Of a DNA stretch of 64,000 nucleotides, positions 52,770-63,985 are shown in pieces. This DNA comes from Agrypnia vestita (Eukaryota; Arthropoda; Insecta; Trichoptera; Phryganeidae). The notes under the pieces were generated by a model that worked only from the letters and a program-made list of their open reading frames with translations, did no database searches and was not told the DNA's origin. The stretch is taken from contig JADDOH010002295.1 in the NCBI GenBank assembly GCA_016648135.1, forward strand, positions 62,001-126,000. The letters run 5' to 3'. Each line of letters starts with the position of its first letter. Positions within the stretch are counted from its first letter, which is position 1. The translations under genes were made by a program, and so were the position numbers.

Positions 52770-53110
52770 CCGTTTGGTCCATCAGAGTCTGCAATCTGTG
52801 CAGGTCCGATACCTTTCTAGCTCAGTGGGCGCACCCATCGTTCGATACCCCTGTCCACGTAACGGCAGCCTCTCAATCGTACGTAATCATATTGTTACAT
52901 TCGCCGACAGACATTCGGCTTCGCGGCGTTGCCAAGGCGGGCCGCGTCCAATTTACCCTAAGTGACATGTCGCTCGCTAACCCAGTTTTACGTAACGCGA
53001 ATTTTGCGTAATACGGCCGCACGTAACCCGCCCCCTCGGACAATGGCCGGTCGGCTACGGTCGACGTCAGATCTACAATTACACAATGAGCCTCGAGCGA
53101 GTATTGGAAT
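52770..53110. promoter_or_regulatory. CpG-rich region, no gene identified
   Basis: CpG-rich, with an in-frame pair of short open frames (52774-52965 and 52962-53165). No domain or clear splice signals. Confidence 0.3.
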
Positions 53111-53159
53111 TGTTGTGGAGAAAAGGGAAATAAAAATTATCGTAAAACAATATTACATA

Positions 53160-54100
53160 TTTTGATGTTGCCAAACTTGCGAAGTTTTGGCGAATTCTGC
53201 CGTCCGTATCTGACCGATGTTTCCGGATCTTTGAAGGTCCATCGTCTGGACTCAAATCCTAACAAACCGACTTTCTTTTTTGTATGTATCATTTTCCGTT
53301 TCGCCAAGAGTGATTATTTGGTTAATGCACTACTTCTTCAGTTCGCAGTAGATTCGCTTCGTTTACTGATAACAGTTTACAGAAAAAGTGGACGGCATAA
53401 AATATTTTTTGGGCCCTTCCAACTTTTGGTCTCCTCTGAGTTTTTTAATGTTAAAACAATATATTTGTTCATATCTATCATAATAAAATTGATTAAAAGT
53501 CTGTTTAATAAGTTTGATTTAAAATGATTTAATAAGTTTACGTTAAATTTAGCAAATCGAAAGCAAATAAGAAAATCGTGTACCTACTGGGGCTTCTTAA
53601 CTTGAATTCATGTCGGTAATTACGTTACTATTGAGGTTAGTGCCCACAAGGCATAATTACTTTGTAAAGCAGAGATGCCTCGATGGCAGGTGTGTTCACA
53701 CGGGGACGTTTTTGATACTGAAAGCAACAAGAATTTTGTGGATAGTGATAGGACACGTACGAGGACCAAACATGTAGGTACTGCTGTTTTATTTCTAATC
53801 GTATTTCTAATAATATTATTTATTTTAATCCTTTAATATTTTGTGTTTTTGCTAATGGATTGCACATCGCGCATCTTTTTCTTGGACACCGTCATGAAGT
53901 TGTCTCTAGCAGGTGCGTGCAGTGAGAACATTGAAGCATGATTGAATAGAAATATAATATTTGTCTGTCAGAATATTATGATATATTAAAATATGAATAC
54001 TATGATAATAATTGTGATTGGAATACTATTAATGTTCCCAGTTTTTCACGGCCGTTCAGTGTCTTCTGTATGGTTCTCTGGGATATTCTACCGTGTATAT
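53160..54100. other. mostly AT-rich, one unrecognised frame
   Basis: A 121-codon plus frame (53162-53527) is rich in F, L, S and I. It looks like chance translation of T-rich DNA. No other feature. Confidence 0.4.
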
Positions 54101-54111
54101 GTGACCTCTCT

Positions 54112-54149
54112 GGCCGACGTTTCGGATCCAATTGCAGGGTTTACATCAG
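54112..54149 (-). ncRNA. hammerhead-like relic, PLE terminus
   Basis: Minus strand: CTGATGT (last base changed), a decayed stem AAACCC/GGATCC around TGCAATT, then GAAACGUCGG. GAAAC-GUC without stem III loop is as in family B. Confidence 0.45.
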
Positions 54150-54164
54150 GGCTGATGCAATGAG

Positions 54165-54275
54165 TGTGTGTTGATGTGTAAGTACTGGTTTGCAATACCG
54201 TATCGAAGTCAGGCTATGGCCTTGTTTGTGTTAGTCTAAGTACTGACAGTACCGTGTCAAAATCAGGGTGCGTAT
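54165..54275 (+). repeat. diverged tandem repeat, two units
   Basis: TAAGTACTGGTTTGCAATAC/CGTATCGAAGTCAGG and TAAGTACTGACAGTAC/CGTGTCAAAATCAGG recur with a period of about 55-60 bp. Confidence 0.5.
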
Positions 54276-54479
54276 GTCTTAATGTAGTGTTTGGTGATGC
54301 GGTGTCAACAATTTTTGTGGCCTTGTGTCACTGTTCGATCTACTGCCGGATAGTTAACAGCGCCGGATACCACCAGGTTTTTAATTTAAGCCCGTCATCC
54401 CTGTTAATATTCACCGGGTGTTCCCTTCTTTTTACTTAAAAAATATTTCATCCACCACGGTTCAATGTCAAGCGATTTG

Positions 54480-54760
54480 TATTTTGTTAACAAACGTATT
54501 TTAGTGTATTTTTACGTAACTAGATCCGGTCCCGGCCGGGCGCGGGCGCAGCCGAACACGAAACGTCCTTCGGAAGTAATTCTGCATGAATTGTATAACA
54601 GAAAGGTTCGTTCCGAAAAGAAAAACCATCAATCACACCCGAGTCGCCAAAGTTCAAGTTATCGCCTATTCGCACACTCTCGGCCGGATCCGACTGCAGC
54701 GAGCGAGACGGAGCGAGACTTTCGAGGGAGCTAAGCAGGCAGAAGAAAGCGATTTGTTTA
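54480..54760. promoter_or_regulatory. CpG-rich region, no gene identified
   Basis: CpG-rich core at 54520-54570 and 54680-54730. Overlapping plus frames (54465-54734, 54586-54789) are not recognised. Confidence 0.3.
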
Positions 54761-54799
54761 ATTTTCCAACAGTGGCAGACATTTTTTAGGAGACTCCAT

Positions 54800-55530
54800 T
54801 ATCAATTATTTACCCGTATGTAAAAGATTTAAATCTAAAGAACTGAATGTATAATGTAAATGTTACATTTTTTGTTAAAAATAAATATTGTAATTTCGTT
54901 TGATTTTTCATTCCCTTAAAAATTCCCAAGGACTACAATTGTACCTAAATTGAAAATTTTAAAGCGGATTTTTAAATTAAATAAATAAAGGAACATGACG
55001 AGATAATTGAAATGCTGCCGTGCTGGGATGTGATTATATAGTAGTGACGTGTTCAAAACCATGAACAGTGATTCAATCACTGGCATCGCTTAGTCACAAT
55101 CACTGATAGTGATTGAATATCTGAAAATATTGTGATACGTGTAACCTACATTGAATATTAATCATTGTTTAGCTTCATTACCTGGCTTTTCCCGAAATTT
55201 ATTAATCCCCTTACTTTTCAAGAAAGTCACTGTATAAAACTGATTCTTTTGAAAAAAGGAAAAATTTTAAAATATGGAACAAAAAATTACAGTATTTTTT
55301 ACTGTAATTTGCAAATTTATAATCTCCCTATGCCTTGATGAAAATATTGTGGAGTTCTAAAAATAGTGGCGTCTAAAAAAGCAATTCCAGAAAAAATAAG
55401 CTCTGTAAATTTAAAAAACGCTGGGAAAATTTCCAGAGCACACAGATCTATAAGAACCTAATGTATTCGTGCTTTGCTATATTTGATTTTTAATTTGTGT
55501 TATAAAGTAAATCGTGTATGCTTTTACTCG
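54800..55530. other. AT-rich stretch, nothing recognised
   Basis: Includes short inverted repeats around AGTGATTCAATCACT near 55067-55081. No gene supported. Confidence 0.45.
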
Positions 55531-55539
55531 AATTAACTA

Positions 55540-55735
55540 AACATCACGTCGCTTCTCAGAGGGGTAGGCAGAGAGGATATAACGAAACACTCTTCTGTCC
55601 TGGCGTACCATTTTTGCCCCATATACCATATTCGATTTCAACACTCTTCTGATAAATTTTCTTTATCATTCATTTCACAAGACCAAAACATCTCAACAAT
55701 CCTTTCTTCATTGTATATTTTACTCGAAGTAAAGT
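55540..55735 (-). pseudogene. degraded LINE tail, (TTAG)n family
   Basis: Antisense hallmarks in order: AACATCACGTCGCTTCTCAG, AGGGGTAGGCAGAGAGGAT, ACACTCTTCTGTCCTGGCGT and, later, CACAAGACCAAAACATCTC. The middle is deleted. Confidence 0.6.
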
Positions 55736-55739
55736 TTAA

Positions 55740-56285
55740 TATTGTCACTAAATGGTAGAAGCAGAATGAATTGCACCTAATCAAGGATTTTATAATACGC
55801 TACATACACCTTAATTTAAATGTGAATTTGAAATTTCCCACTACGCAATAGATTCTAGAACCATCGCGACGCGACATTGCCTATAAAAAGAGATCGACCG
55901 GTTACTGCGCACTTAGTGAAATGTTATTTCTGACAGCGAACTTAGACCCGACGCCTTAAGAAAGTACCTACCGACGTGTAAGAAGTGTTCCATAATAATC
56001 AGAGCGATTCAGAGCAATGGATCAGAATTTCTAGATACGCATGGTGAAGTATTTCATTTGCCTTCCACGGCCGCGATAATATTATAATGATGGGATGGTA
56101 AAATAAAATCCTACTTAGTTCATGTTTTGCTTATTTGCTTCTTACGCTGTGACGTTATCAGTCACAGATTTTAATCACCGCTATCGTCGAATACCAATCA
56201 CACCAAAGTTGAGAGAACACTGTATGCTAGCGAAGAGAAAAACTACATTCCAAAATGAAGTCTACAACACATACACGTTCACCAG
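55740..56285. other. nothing recognised
   Basis: No supported feature. Confidence 0.45.
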
Positions 56286-56289
56286 TTTT

Positions 56290-56470
56290 AAGACTACAAA
56301 GTGTACACTACAATTGTAGTAAAAACCACACGAAGTGAAGTAATTGTAGTACTACGAAATTGCAGTACTAATGAAGTGAAGTAATGAAGTAATTGTAGTA
56401 TTAATGAAGTGAAGTAATGAAATGAAGCAATTGTACTACAAAATTGTAGTACTAGTGAAGTGATTATATT
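56290..56470 (+). repeat. low-complexity GAAGTGAAGTAAT/TTGTAGTA repeats
   Basis: Irregular iterations of GAAGTGAAGTAATGAAG and AATTGTAGTACTA. The dinucleotide-like structure is typical of slippage. Related pieces, including the duplicate GTACTATTTGAAGTATGTGC, occur at 56640-56765 and 56770-56810. Confidence 0.6.
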
Positions 56471-56789
56471 TTTTCCCAAATAAAAAGTTTGGTGACTAAA
56501 AAAAAAGGTCGCCAACCAGATTTCTTCGTTCGGTCCCAAAATTTTTAAAACCATTGGGGCTTGGGGGGGGGGGTTGTTTCAGTTTCCAGAAGTTTCTTCA
56601 TTTGTCTACATCAACTTCCCAAAAATTTCACATAAAAAATGTACTATTTGAAGTATGTGCTCGTACTTTCAATAACTTGTGTACTTTGTAGTGTTCGCTT
56701 TGAAATGAAGTGTACTATTTGAAGTATGTGCTTTCAATAACTTTTTGTGTTGTTTTTGTTTGTAATGTGAACTTCAATGTAATGTAGTA

Positions 56790-57180
56790 CTACATTGTAG
56801 TAGTGAGTACAGAGCGGACCCATCGCTACTGTACGCACCGGCGTGGCGGCCCGACGCGTCCCTCAGTACTGCTGGCCGCCCACGCTCTGTTTGTCCAATT
56901 TCCTGCCGTACCCACGATGGAGACGTGACGTACGATAAAAATTATACGCGCTCCATTATTATTCATCGGTTTCGCATATTACATTTTTTATCTAGGATGT
57001 GGGTGAAGGCTCCGCGCCGCCCGCCCGCTAACGACACTCGCTCGCTGAATGTAAACAAACCATTAGCTATCCCGGTTAAGATAGCCGTGATAGATCGGCC
57101 CCGGGAGCCACATTTCATCAGCTCGTTGCGTCACGCGGGTCACGTAGAACTTACCCACCGATACCTTGTCAATATTCTCA
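56790..57180. promoter_or_regulatory. CpG-rich region, no gene identified
   Basis: CpG-rich (GGCGTGGCGGCCCGACGCGT at 56841) with a 125-codon plus frame (56925-57302) that runs into the LTR-like repeat. Not recognised. Confidence 0.3.
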
Positions 57181-57189
57181 CGTGTCGCG

Positions 57190-57565
57190 CCGGTTGGAGA
57201 CAAATGTGGCGCTTGTTTAATCGCTGTTCTTCAATTCGAACTAATTTCGTACTCGTCTTTCAGATTATTCGCACGTCTGAGATCGCACTTGTAACTATTT
57301 AACGCCCGGTAGGTACCCTCGTAATGTATTTCGCTGGATATACGAAAGATCCCCCGAAGTGTCGTAACAAACTGTGCGTCTCGATTGCGTCGTCCCGCTT
57401 TTACATACAGTTATGGGTTTCACGACGTTTCGCGAATCTCGTCGGCATTTACACTGTTTATTCCAGACCTTTCTAGTAACTTACATTTTATTGTAAAAAG
57501 TTTAGAGTACTGGGAACTTATCGATTATGTGTAATTCTTTATGTGTCTACAGTGTCGTGAACAAA
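57190..57565 (-). mobile_element. LTR-like repeat copy 5
   Basis: Aligns well with 4960-5560: GTCTTTCAGATTATTCGCAC, GCACGTCTGAGATCGCACTT, GGTAGGTACC, CGTCCCGCTTTTACATACAG, CGAATCTCGTCGGCATTT and TTTATTCCAGACCTTTCTAG. It has no LINE insertion and so gives the empty site for 5182-5411. The TATA motif is mutated. Confidence 0.55.
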
Positions 57566-57569
57566 GCTG

Positions 57570-58580
57570 GGATGGAGTATATTCGGTCGCCTGTACGTGA
57601 TTTTCAAAAGAAATCTTCTTCATAAATTGGGTGAAAAACAAGCAGTTATCTCTACGCGAGTTTAAATATATCTTTATATTTTAAAATTCGAGTTTCGAGA
57701 GTTTCAGAATCTCTCATCGATTACTCTCAGTATTCTATGAACTGAGTAGGTTCGAAAACAAAAGAAATAAAGTAACACCGATTAGGTGGAAATACAAATA
57801 ATTAATTGATGAAATACTGACAAAATGAGCCGGGTTACTGGTATAAAAGTGGTTGTAATGTAACGGGAATATTGAGAGAAGAGGACGAGAGGTAGTGAAT
57901 GTAATACTGTTAAGCAAATTAACAATCGGGTTCAAAATTATTTTATTTTTTAAACTTTAAAATTATTTATTTCATTGCCTTTTCGCGTGACTGGACATGG
58001 ATAAAATATTAAATTATACTTAAACTCTCGTAGAGATAACACAGTTTGTGTTTATCACCCAATTAATTGACCGTCACAATCTCTACAACGTAATTGCCAA
58101 ATCCCATCAATAATATGACAGTAGTATTTTTCTTGCTGTTATTGTTTTTCATATCATAATTCTCATCGCATCATCCCTGAGTGTGGTCAGTGATGTAGTA
58201 TTAAGTATTACTAATCCATTGTGGTCCATTGACAGCCTTCGCCTGTCCTAAGTCATCTCACTCTACCATGGAACACCCCTGTCTGGTCAAGTCTGTCGAG
58301 AGATCGCCGCCCATTTAGGATCCTACGATAAATACGGTTCTCATCACGTTCCATATTTATGCACTCTTTGTCTCCTGTACATCTTATCCTTTGGCATTTT
58401 ACTACACCGACAGTCAGTATTTTGATGAAGATCTCATAGTCTGGCGCGATGCGAACGGCGCAACAGCGGGCTGCCGATCGCTTTGCGTCAAGCCGCAACA
58501 GCGTTTCGCTACGACCTCTGCATTTGCATTCCACCGCATAAATATTACCTGTGCAATCATTGTAAAATGTATTGAAGTTT
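57570..58580. other. mostly unrecognised; weak LINE trace
   Basis: AT-rich to 58200. At 58250-58420 the minus frame (KCQRIRCTGDKECIN..) faintly resembles a LINE C-terminus but is too weak to call. Confidence 0.35.
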
Positions 58581-58584
58581 TATA

Positions 58585-58775
58585 TTACAGTCCTGGATAT
58601 TTTATACAAACCGTATGGTTCAGCTGGAGTCATATCATAGTATCCTCGGGATAGTACCGTATCGCTGTAGGGGTCAAGAACGTACGTGAATGCACAAGGG
58701 GGACATTGTAATATACGACTCCAGCGAAACGTTGAGAATTGAATCTCAACTCTTCTATACGGTTCGTATAATGTA
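58585..58775. mobile_element. PLE family B inverted terminal pair, decayed
   Basis: The left arm is the minus-strand tail (GGATATTTTATACAAACCGT at 58594-58613). The right arm (58712-58775, plus) reads GACTCCAGC, GAAACGTTGAGAATTG, ...CTATACGGTTCGTATAAT. The hammerhead core of the left arm is lost and that of the right keeps only the GAAAC side. Confidence 0.55.
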
Positions 58776-58789
58776 CCTACCTAAATATT

Positions 58790-59685
58790 GCAAATATTCA
58801 TTAAAGTCAATAATATTATTCATACAAATAAAACTTTTTAACCTTTTTCTTACTGCCAAGCAAATCTGGTGGCTTCTTATCATTCCTCGTCCATCCTTGA
58901 TGCTAGTAATCTCATCCATCCAAACGCAATAACCTCCGAATTCTGAATTGAATATCGGCGGAAATATCGGCCGCTGCCCAAAATTGACCCTCGACAAAAT
59001 AACCAACAATTAGACACACGTGTATTGTATTGTTATTTTGGATATTAATTAAAAATTCTTTTGTATACTGTAAGCCAGCTCCAGCAGACAGGAACTGTTT
59101 TAATTCTTCTCGCCATAGACAATGAAATATAAACATAAACAAGTGATAATTAACGGGCAATATTAATGTATGCAACCAACTGCCAAAAATGGGTCGATTC
59201 GTAATTTTCTCTAAATTTAAAATTTCTGTTACAGCGCAGAATCATGCTGAGACAAAATTTCACATATTTATTGTCTTAAACGTGAAAGATAAATTATTTA
59301 AAAAAAATTGTATGGGAGTGACGTAAAGTTTTGTAAATTTTTCATAAAGCATTTTCGGAATTTGAGTCACGTGACCCTCTGCAATAGATATTTTTTCCCA
59401 AATCTATCAAAAAATTTCCTAATATTTTCTTTAATCTAGGGTATGAAAGTGCAAGAAGGTGTTAATGGAAATGAACGTACAGAACCATTTTGTACAAAAT
59501 TTTTGAAAGCTATACAATCACGTTTATAAGCTTTATGAGCATGTCTTTGATATACCGCTAGTTAATATTTGAGCTAGCGATATACTTCTTATATTTAGGT
59601 TAAATAATAAAACGCGGGTTTTTCAGTTTTTACTTTTACGAGCTACGAGGCAACTTGTAAATAATAATTAGAAAACTCCTCAGTC
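58790..59685. other. AT-rich stretch, nothing recognised
   Basis: Two overlapping frames on opposite strands (58690-58932 plus, 58755-59009 minus) are chance-like. No gene supported. Confidence 0.45.
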
Positions 59686-59693
59686 TATGTTAA

Positions 59694-60231
59694 GGGGGGG
59701 GGTAAGGTTATTTGGTACAAAAAAAGGCATGTTTATGTGATTTTTTTGTGACGACACAGTTAAAATCTCTTTATTATTATAATATAATAGTACATTAAAG
59801 TATGATATTTGAAGAATATTGTGTAAAATTTTCAAGACGAAATATTAAGAAATACGGCAATGGCAGTAATTATTCGGACGTGTCTCGGAAAAAAGTAGAA
59901 TTGCGGTGTCCATCATAACTTGGTGCTAAATCATCTGAAATCAAAAAATCAAAGTTCATTCGTTAGATAATAGAGCATCTGTTTGTCCTTGTCTACGCAA
60001 AACTCTTCCAATGCAAATAGCACGTCCGGTAGTCCTCAGGTGAGCGCGTTTCTTAGCTGCCCGAGCAGGTATAGAAAAATCAGTCTGAGTATCGCTCAAA
60101 TGTTCATAATTTCGTCAATTTTGCTCCGATTGACTTGAAATTTTGACACAATATTCTTACGATGTTATACATTCATTTCAAAAATTAAAAATAAAATGCA
60201 AAAAAAAAGTTAAAAACCTTACCCCCCTCCC
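59694..60231. mobile_element. piggyBac-like MITE between TTAA sites
   Basis: TTAA at 59690-59693 and 60232-60235 flank the element. The left end is GGGGGGGGGTAAGGTTATTT; the right end is the complement, AAACCTTACCCCCCTCCC. TTAA duplication with G/C-rich termini is typical of piggyBac-type non-autonomous elements. The 538-bp interior has no transposase. Confidence 0.7.
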
Positions 60232-60399
60232 TTAAGTCTAACGGATTCATGTAGTTGGCTTAGTCTTCTTGTTTTTCATATATTCAACGTTCAATAAAAA
60301 TAATAAATAAATAAAATAAACAGTCTAAACCCACAAAACACGGCAAAAACAAAAATTACTTAATACCAACTACAAGCTACATTTGGGCAGAGATATATT

Positions 60400-60715
60400 A
60401 AATAATACTCTACTAAATTGTATAACAGACTGCCGATGGAAATAAAGGATGCAGCTAATGGGATAATATTTAAGAATCACATTATAAAATGGATAAAGGT
60501 GCTAGGTATCGAAGAGATAAAAAAGGAACTAACGACGAATATTACTTAGTAAAAAATATATATGATGTTTTAAACAATGTTCTTGTAATAATTTAAGCTG
60601 AGTAACAATTAAAGTAAACTAAGAATTAAGTGTAAGTTTTAAATAATGTTGTTGTATATCGTGCCCACCTCGACACCAGGTTGTACTAGTGAGGGGGTAC
60701 TGTTGTCATCAATAA
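60400..60715 (+). pseudogene. LINE C-terminal scrap with 3' tail
   Basis: The frame reads KLYNRLPMEIKDAANGIIFK then IKWIKVLGIEEIKKELTTNI and stops near 60550. It resembles the LFN.LP..I......F...L end of Jockey/CR1-like reverse transcriptases. A 3' region with GCCCACCTCGACACCAGG and an AATAAATAAATA tail follows. Confidence 0.6.
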
Positions 60716-60734
60716 ATAAATACAAATATAACTA

Positions 60735-61170
60735 ACTTACTATCACTCCGTTTCCCTGTGGGGGTAGGCAGAGAGGATAGAGCGCCATACTATTCTGTCC
60801 TTACATACAACTTCGTATGCAAGCTTGACGGTTTTTGAGGCTTCTGGCGGGACCATTGTCCAGTATCTGGTTAATCTGGTCATGCCACGTCTTTCGCGGT
60901 CGCCCTCTCTTTCTGGCGCCGTCAACACTTGCATTATATATCTTTCTTACCATCCTTTCCTTATTCATTCGCTCAACGTGCCCAAACCACCCGAGCGACC
61001 CTGTTTTAATTCTATAAATTATGCTACGATCAGCTTTACGTTCATTTCTAATATCTTCATTTTTTTCTCTATCATACATGGATTTACCACACATACGTCT
61101 AAGTGATCTCGTCTCCACTGCAGTCAATCTACTTTCGTCCCTCTTCTGCCGGCTCCAGGCTTCTCTGGTA
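60735..61170 (-). pseudogene. LINE tail, (TTAG)n family, longest copy
   Basis: The minus frame reads EAWSRQKRDESRLTAVETRS, LRRMCGKSMYDREKNEDIRN, RIKTGSLGWFGHVERMNKER and ARKRGRPRKTWHDQINQILD, so it keeps the WFGHVERM and RGRPRKTW motifs. A frameshift near 60815 moves the end (RIVWRSILSAYPHRETE) to another frame, stopping at 60743. The catalytic palm is lost. The upstream part of the open frame (61170-61364) is CpG-island sequence, not LINE. Confidence 0.85.
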
Positions 61171-61289
61171 CCGACACTAATACAAATACAATTAAGCCGT
61201 TTGAATTCCAAAATAAAATGATAAGTCTGTGCCGTCAACGTTGGCAAATACGCAAGTGGTAACACAGCAGCAAAAATGATCATTTTACT

Positions 61290-61645
61290 GCTACGATGCA
61301 CGTGAAGCCGTCCGAGCGTCGGCGCAGTCCGCCCCCGCCCGAGCACGCAGCGAGCGCGCGGCACGCAACGCCGCGCACGATCAGCGCCGGGCGTGGGAGT
61401 CGCGAGCCGGCGCGCTACCAGGAAGGACCGTTTTTTTCCATCTCGCGAAGGTTGCCACCGCCAGCGCCTTGTACGGTCGGAAAGCTGCGCCCGTGTAGGC
61501 TGCCGGCCGTGTCTGGCCGAGATGTCAGATGCTGCACTCTGTCACGGCGAAGCTGACCAAACTTTAGATTTTGATCTCTCCCTTCCTCCGCACCCGAGAG
61601 ACGGTGACGCGGCTCCAGCCGTGGCCTCAGCATCGCCTGCGGCGT
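61290..61645. promoter_or_regulatory. CpG island, no gene identified
   Basis: Very CpG-dense (GAGCGCGCGGCACGCAACGC at 61352). The frames on both strands are R, P and A rich and unrecognised. Probably an island promoter or first exon. Confidence 0.4.
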
Positions 61646-61679
61646 GGCGGGGTCGAACAATTTAGTATTAAAATAATCA

Positions 61680-61835
61680 GTATATCAAATCGAAACACTA
61701 AAACTCATTCACTAGCCAATAAATGGCGAAATACAAGACGAACACATCAAATTACACACGAAAATCATCAACACTACACTAGAAGGGCTCAAAACTACCA
61801 CATAACTTGAGCCAAAATAAAAACAGGACAGACTA
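61680..61835 (+). pseudogene. scrap of the LINE seen at 29569-30090
   Basis: Shares ATCGAAACACTAAAACTCAT, GGCGAAATACAAGACGAA, AAATTACAC and CTCAAAACTA with that copy, with stops and indels. Confidence 0.6.
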
Positions 61836-61839
61836 ATTT

Positions 61840-63180
61840 GTTGTTGTGCGCGCTATTTGAAAATAATCTTACGGGAAGATTTTTAAATTACATTAACAAA
61901 ATCCACCATCTATTTTCTCTGGCAGTTTGCATATAGACAATTGTGGTCAAAATTGAATATGACAACATTATTTTATTTTCAATAGACAACTCATGATAAT
62001 GACTGATAATTCAATACATAACTTGGTCATGAAGGATCAGGCAAGAGGGAATAGAAAGGACAGAACATTTCTGAAAAATTGGCTAGTGTGTAGTTTTAAT
62101 ATTTAAAATTTACCAGCTTAGTCTATTGGTTCGATTGCGGATATTTTTTGATATTGTATTTGTCTACTATCGCGAGAGTCCCTTGTAATTCCGTCTAATA
62201 ATATATTGTTAATATCAGATAATTTCTTGTCCGTGGTATATATAAGGTTATCATCATATTATTCGCGGAGTAGGGTTAACCAATGGTCGTGAAACGCATT
62301 GTTAATGTTGGTTCAGTCGCGCCAATCAGAGCACAGCCAGAGGTGTTGAAATAGCGTCCAATATGCTACAGTCTCTCTTGTGTAAATGTCTCGTCAATTT
62401 ACATGTGAATCCTTCATCTCCATTAGGCAATGGCCTGTGTCGGAGTTGCCGCATAATTATGTTAACATAATTATTAATTAAACATTCGAATTGTTGCTAT
62501 CCATATACGCATGTTAATATATACATGCATGACGTCCATTTCATTTTATATGATACGGATTATGCACATTTCCCGTAGAAATCACATAGGAAATCCCGTC
62601 ATTATAAAGTTAGAAAAAAAGTCTAATTTTATTACTACATTCTACGCTTAATTTTAGTACCTATTTACATTTACATATTATAATCTAAAAAACAATCCTT
62701 GATCTATATTCTAGAATCTGTAATACTTTAATACTCTTACACAATAATTGTAACATTTATTTTTTAATTCATTTAGCTTCCTTTCAATTCCCACATTTTC
62801 TGGCATTCCATTTTACATTTTTAAACCTCTGTATATTAAGAAAATTCTGTATATACTTCTTTATTATGTAATAATCTTATTATGTAGTAATAAGATTACT
62901 ACATAATTTTATTATGTAGTAATAAGATTGAATAATAATTTTAAACACACAACCAAACAATAGAACTCCGACTAAAATGGAAATCTGACAAGTACTATTT
63001 ATTTTTCAACTAAGCTCTACAACATCCTTCCTCTAACTTTGAAAAATGTTGAAAAGATTAATCAGTATAAAAAGATAAAAGTATGACTAAATGAAATTGA
63101 TGCAGACATATTAAAAAATGTACTAAAAACGACATAGAAATTTAAAAAAGAAAATAAATAGGAAAAACTAGTCCGCCCTC
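61840..63180. other. AT-rich stretch with a small AT hairpin
   Basis: A repeat of TTATTATGTAGTAATAAGAT with its complement at 62870-62930 can fold into a hairpin. No other feature supported. Confidence 0.45.
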
Positions 63181-63183
63181 TTG

Positions 63184-63237
63184 TTGTGCTCTTAGTCCTC
63201 CTCACAGGGACCCCAGTGAGGAGGACTAAGAGCACAA
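63184..63237. repeat. perfect 22-bp hairpin with 10-nt loop
   Basis: TTGTGCTCTTAGTCCTCCTC then AC (63184-63205) pairs without mismatch with 63216-63237 across the loop AGGGACCCCA. GC content is higher than around it. It may be a tiny MITE; a transcript would form a strong stem. Confidence 0.75.
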
Positions 63238-63239
63238 AC

Positions 63240-63600
63240 ACCGACAATCACTTATTATACATACTATTACATTACATACGTATACTTGTATCTGAATAGA
63301 AACTAATAAAAAAATACAATTATACTATCATACAATTTTCTTAGAAAAATATGTTGACATTCGGTTGTTAAAAGTGTTCAAAAATATGAGAACATTACAT
63401 GTCATATACCTAAGTATTTTTTTTAGATCTAAGTGATGGGCCGATTCAGCTTTTATAATTTTTTTCAATTCTGCTGTATTAATTTTTATTTAAGATAATT
63501 CTCATTGCCCTGTTTTGCATCACTTATTACAATTGAGAAGAAAAACAGAAAATATCTAAAATACAATTATTGGAATGTAAAGTGCATGGCTTCTAAGGTC
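63240..63600. other. AT-rich stretch, nothing recognised
   Basis: No supported feature. Confidence 0.5.
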
Positions 63601-63609
63601 AATCGTGTC

Positions 63610-63985
63610 GAGAAACGTGACGGTGATAACCTGAGTTTTTGCAGTAGTTGCGTTTATTACACCTCGAACTGATCTTTTCCAGTCGGCTTCCTCGTTGCCG
63701 AGGGTCGTGACCTCTCTCCACCACCCGCAGCTAGTTTAGCCAGTAGCGTGTTGATCTTGATCTAATCATTCCATCCAGTTGCGAATTGCGTTCTTCCTCT
63801 CTGCCCTTCCACCTTTTCAGTCACACAATGTGGATGCACATGACATTAAGTTCAAACTATACTTTCACTTTCAGGTTCAAATGTTATTTTCCATTGTGAC
63901 AAGATTTCGATGCGTCCGAAAAACATGAGCATGCGTCTTAGACGGATTGTGGACAATCTACCGTGAATTGTTCCAACCGAGCACA
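63610..63985 (-). pseudogene. RTE-like LINE C-terminus, frameshifted
   Basis: The minus strand shows, in different frames, LRRMLMFFGRI (the W-F-G-H-V region), KVEGQRGRTQFATGWND (like the G.VEGRR.RGRP..RW.D motif) and REVTTLGNEEADWKRSVRGV. The order is that of an RTE-like C-terminus, with two or more frameshifts. The element probably extends beyond 64000. Confidence 0.6.

Noticed and set aside
53162..53527. 121-codon frame as a membrane protein.
   Set aside because: The hydrophobic composition follows from T-rich codons. No start context, splice signals or family match.
61170..61364. N-terminal part of the 187-codon frame as LINE protein.
   Set aside because: Only codons after about 61170 match the LINE. 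The preceding part is CpG-island sequence that happens to stay open.
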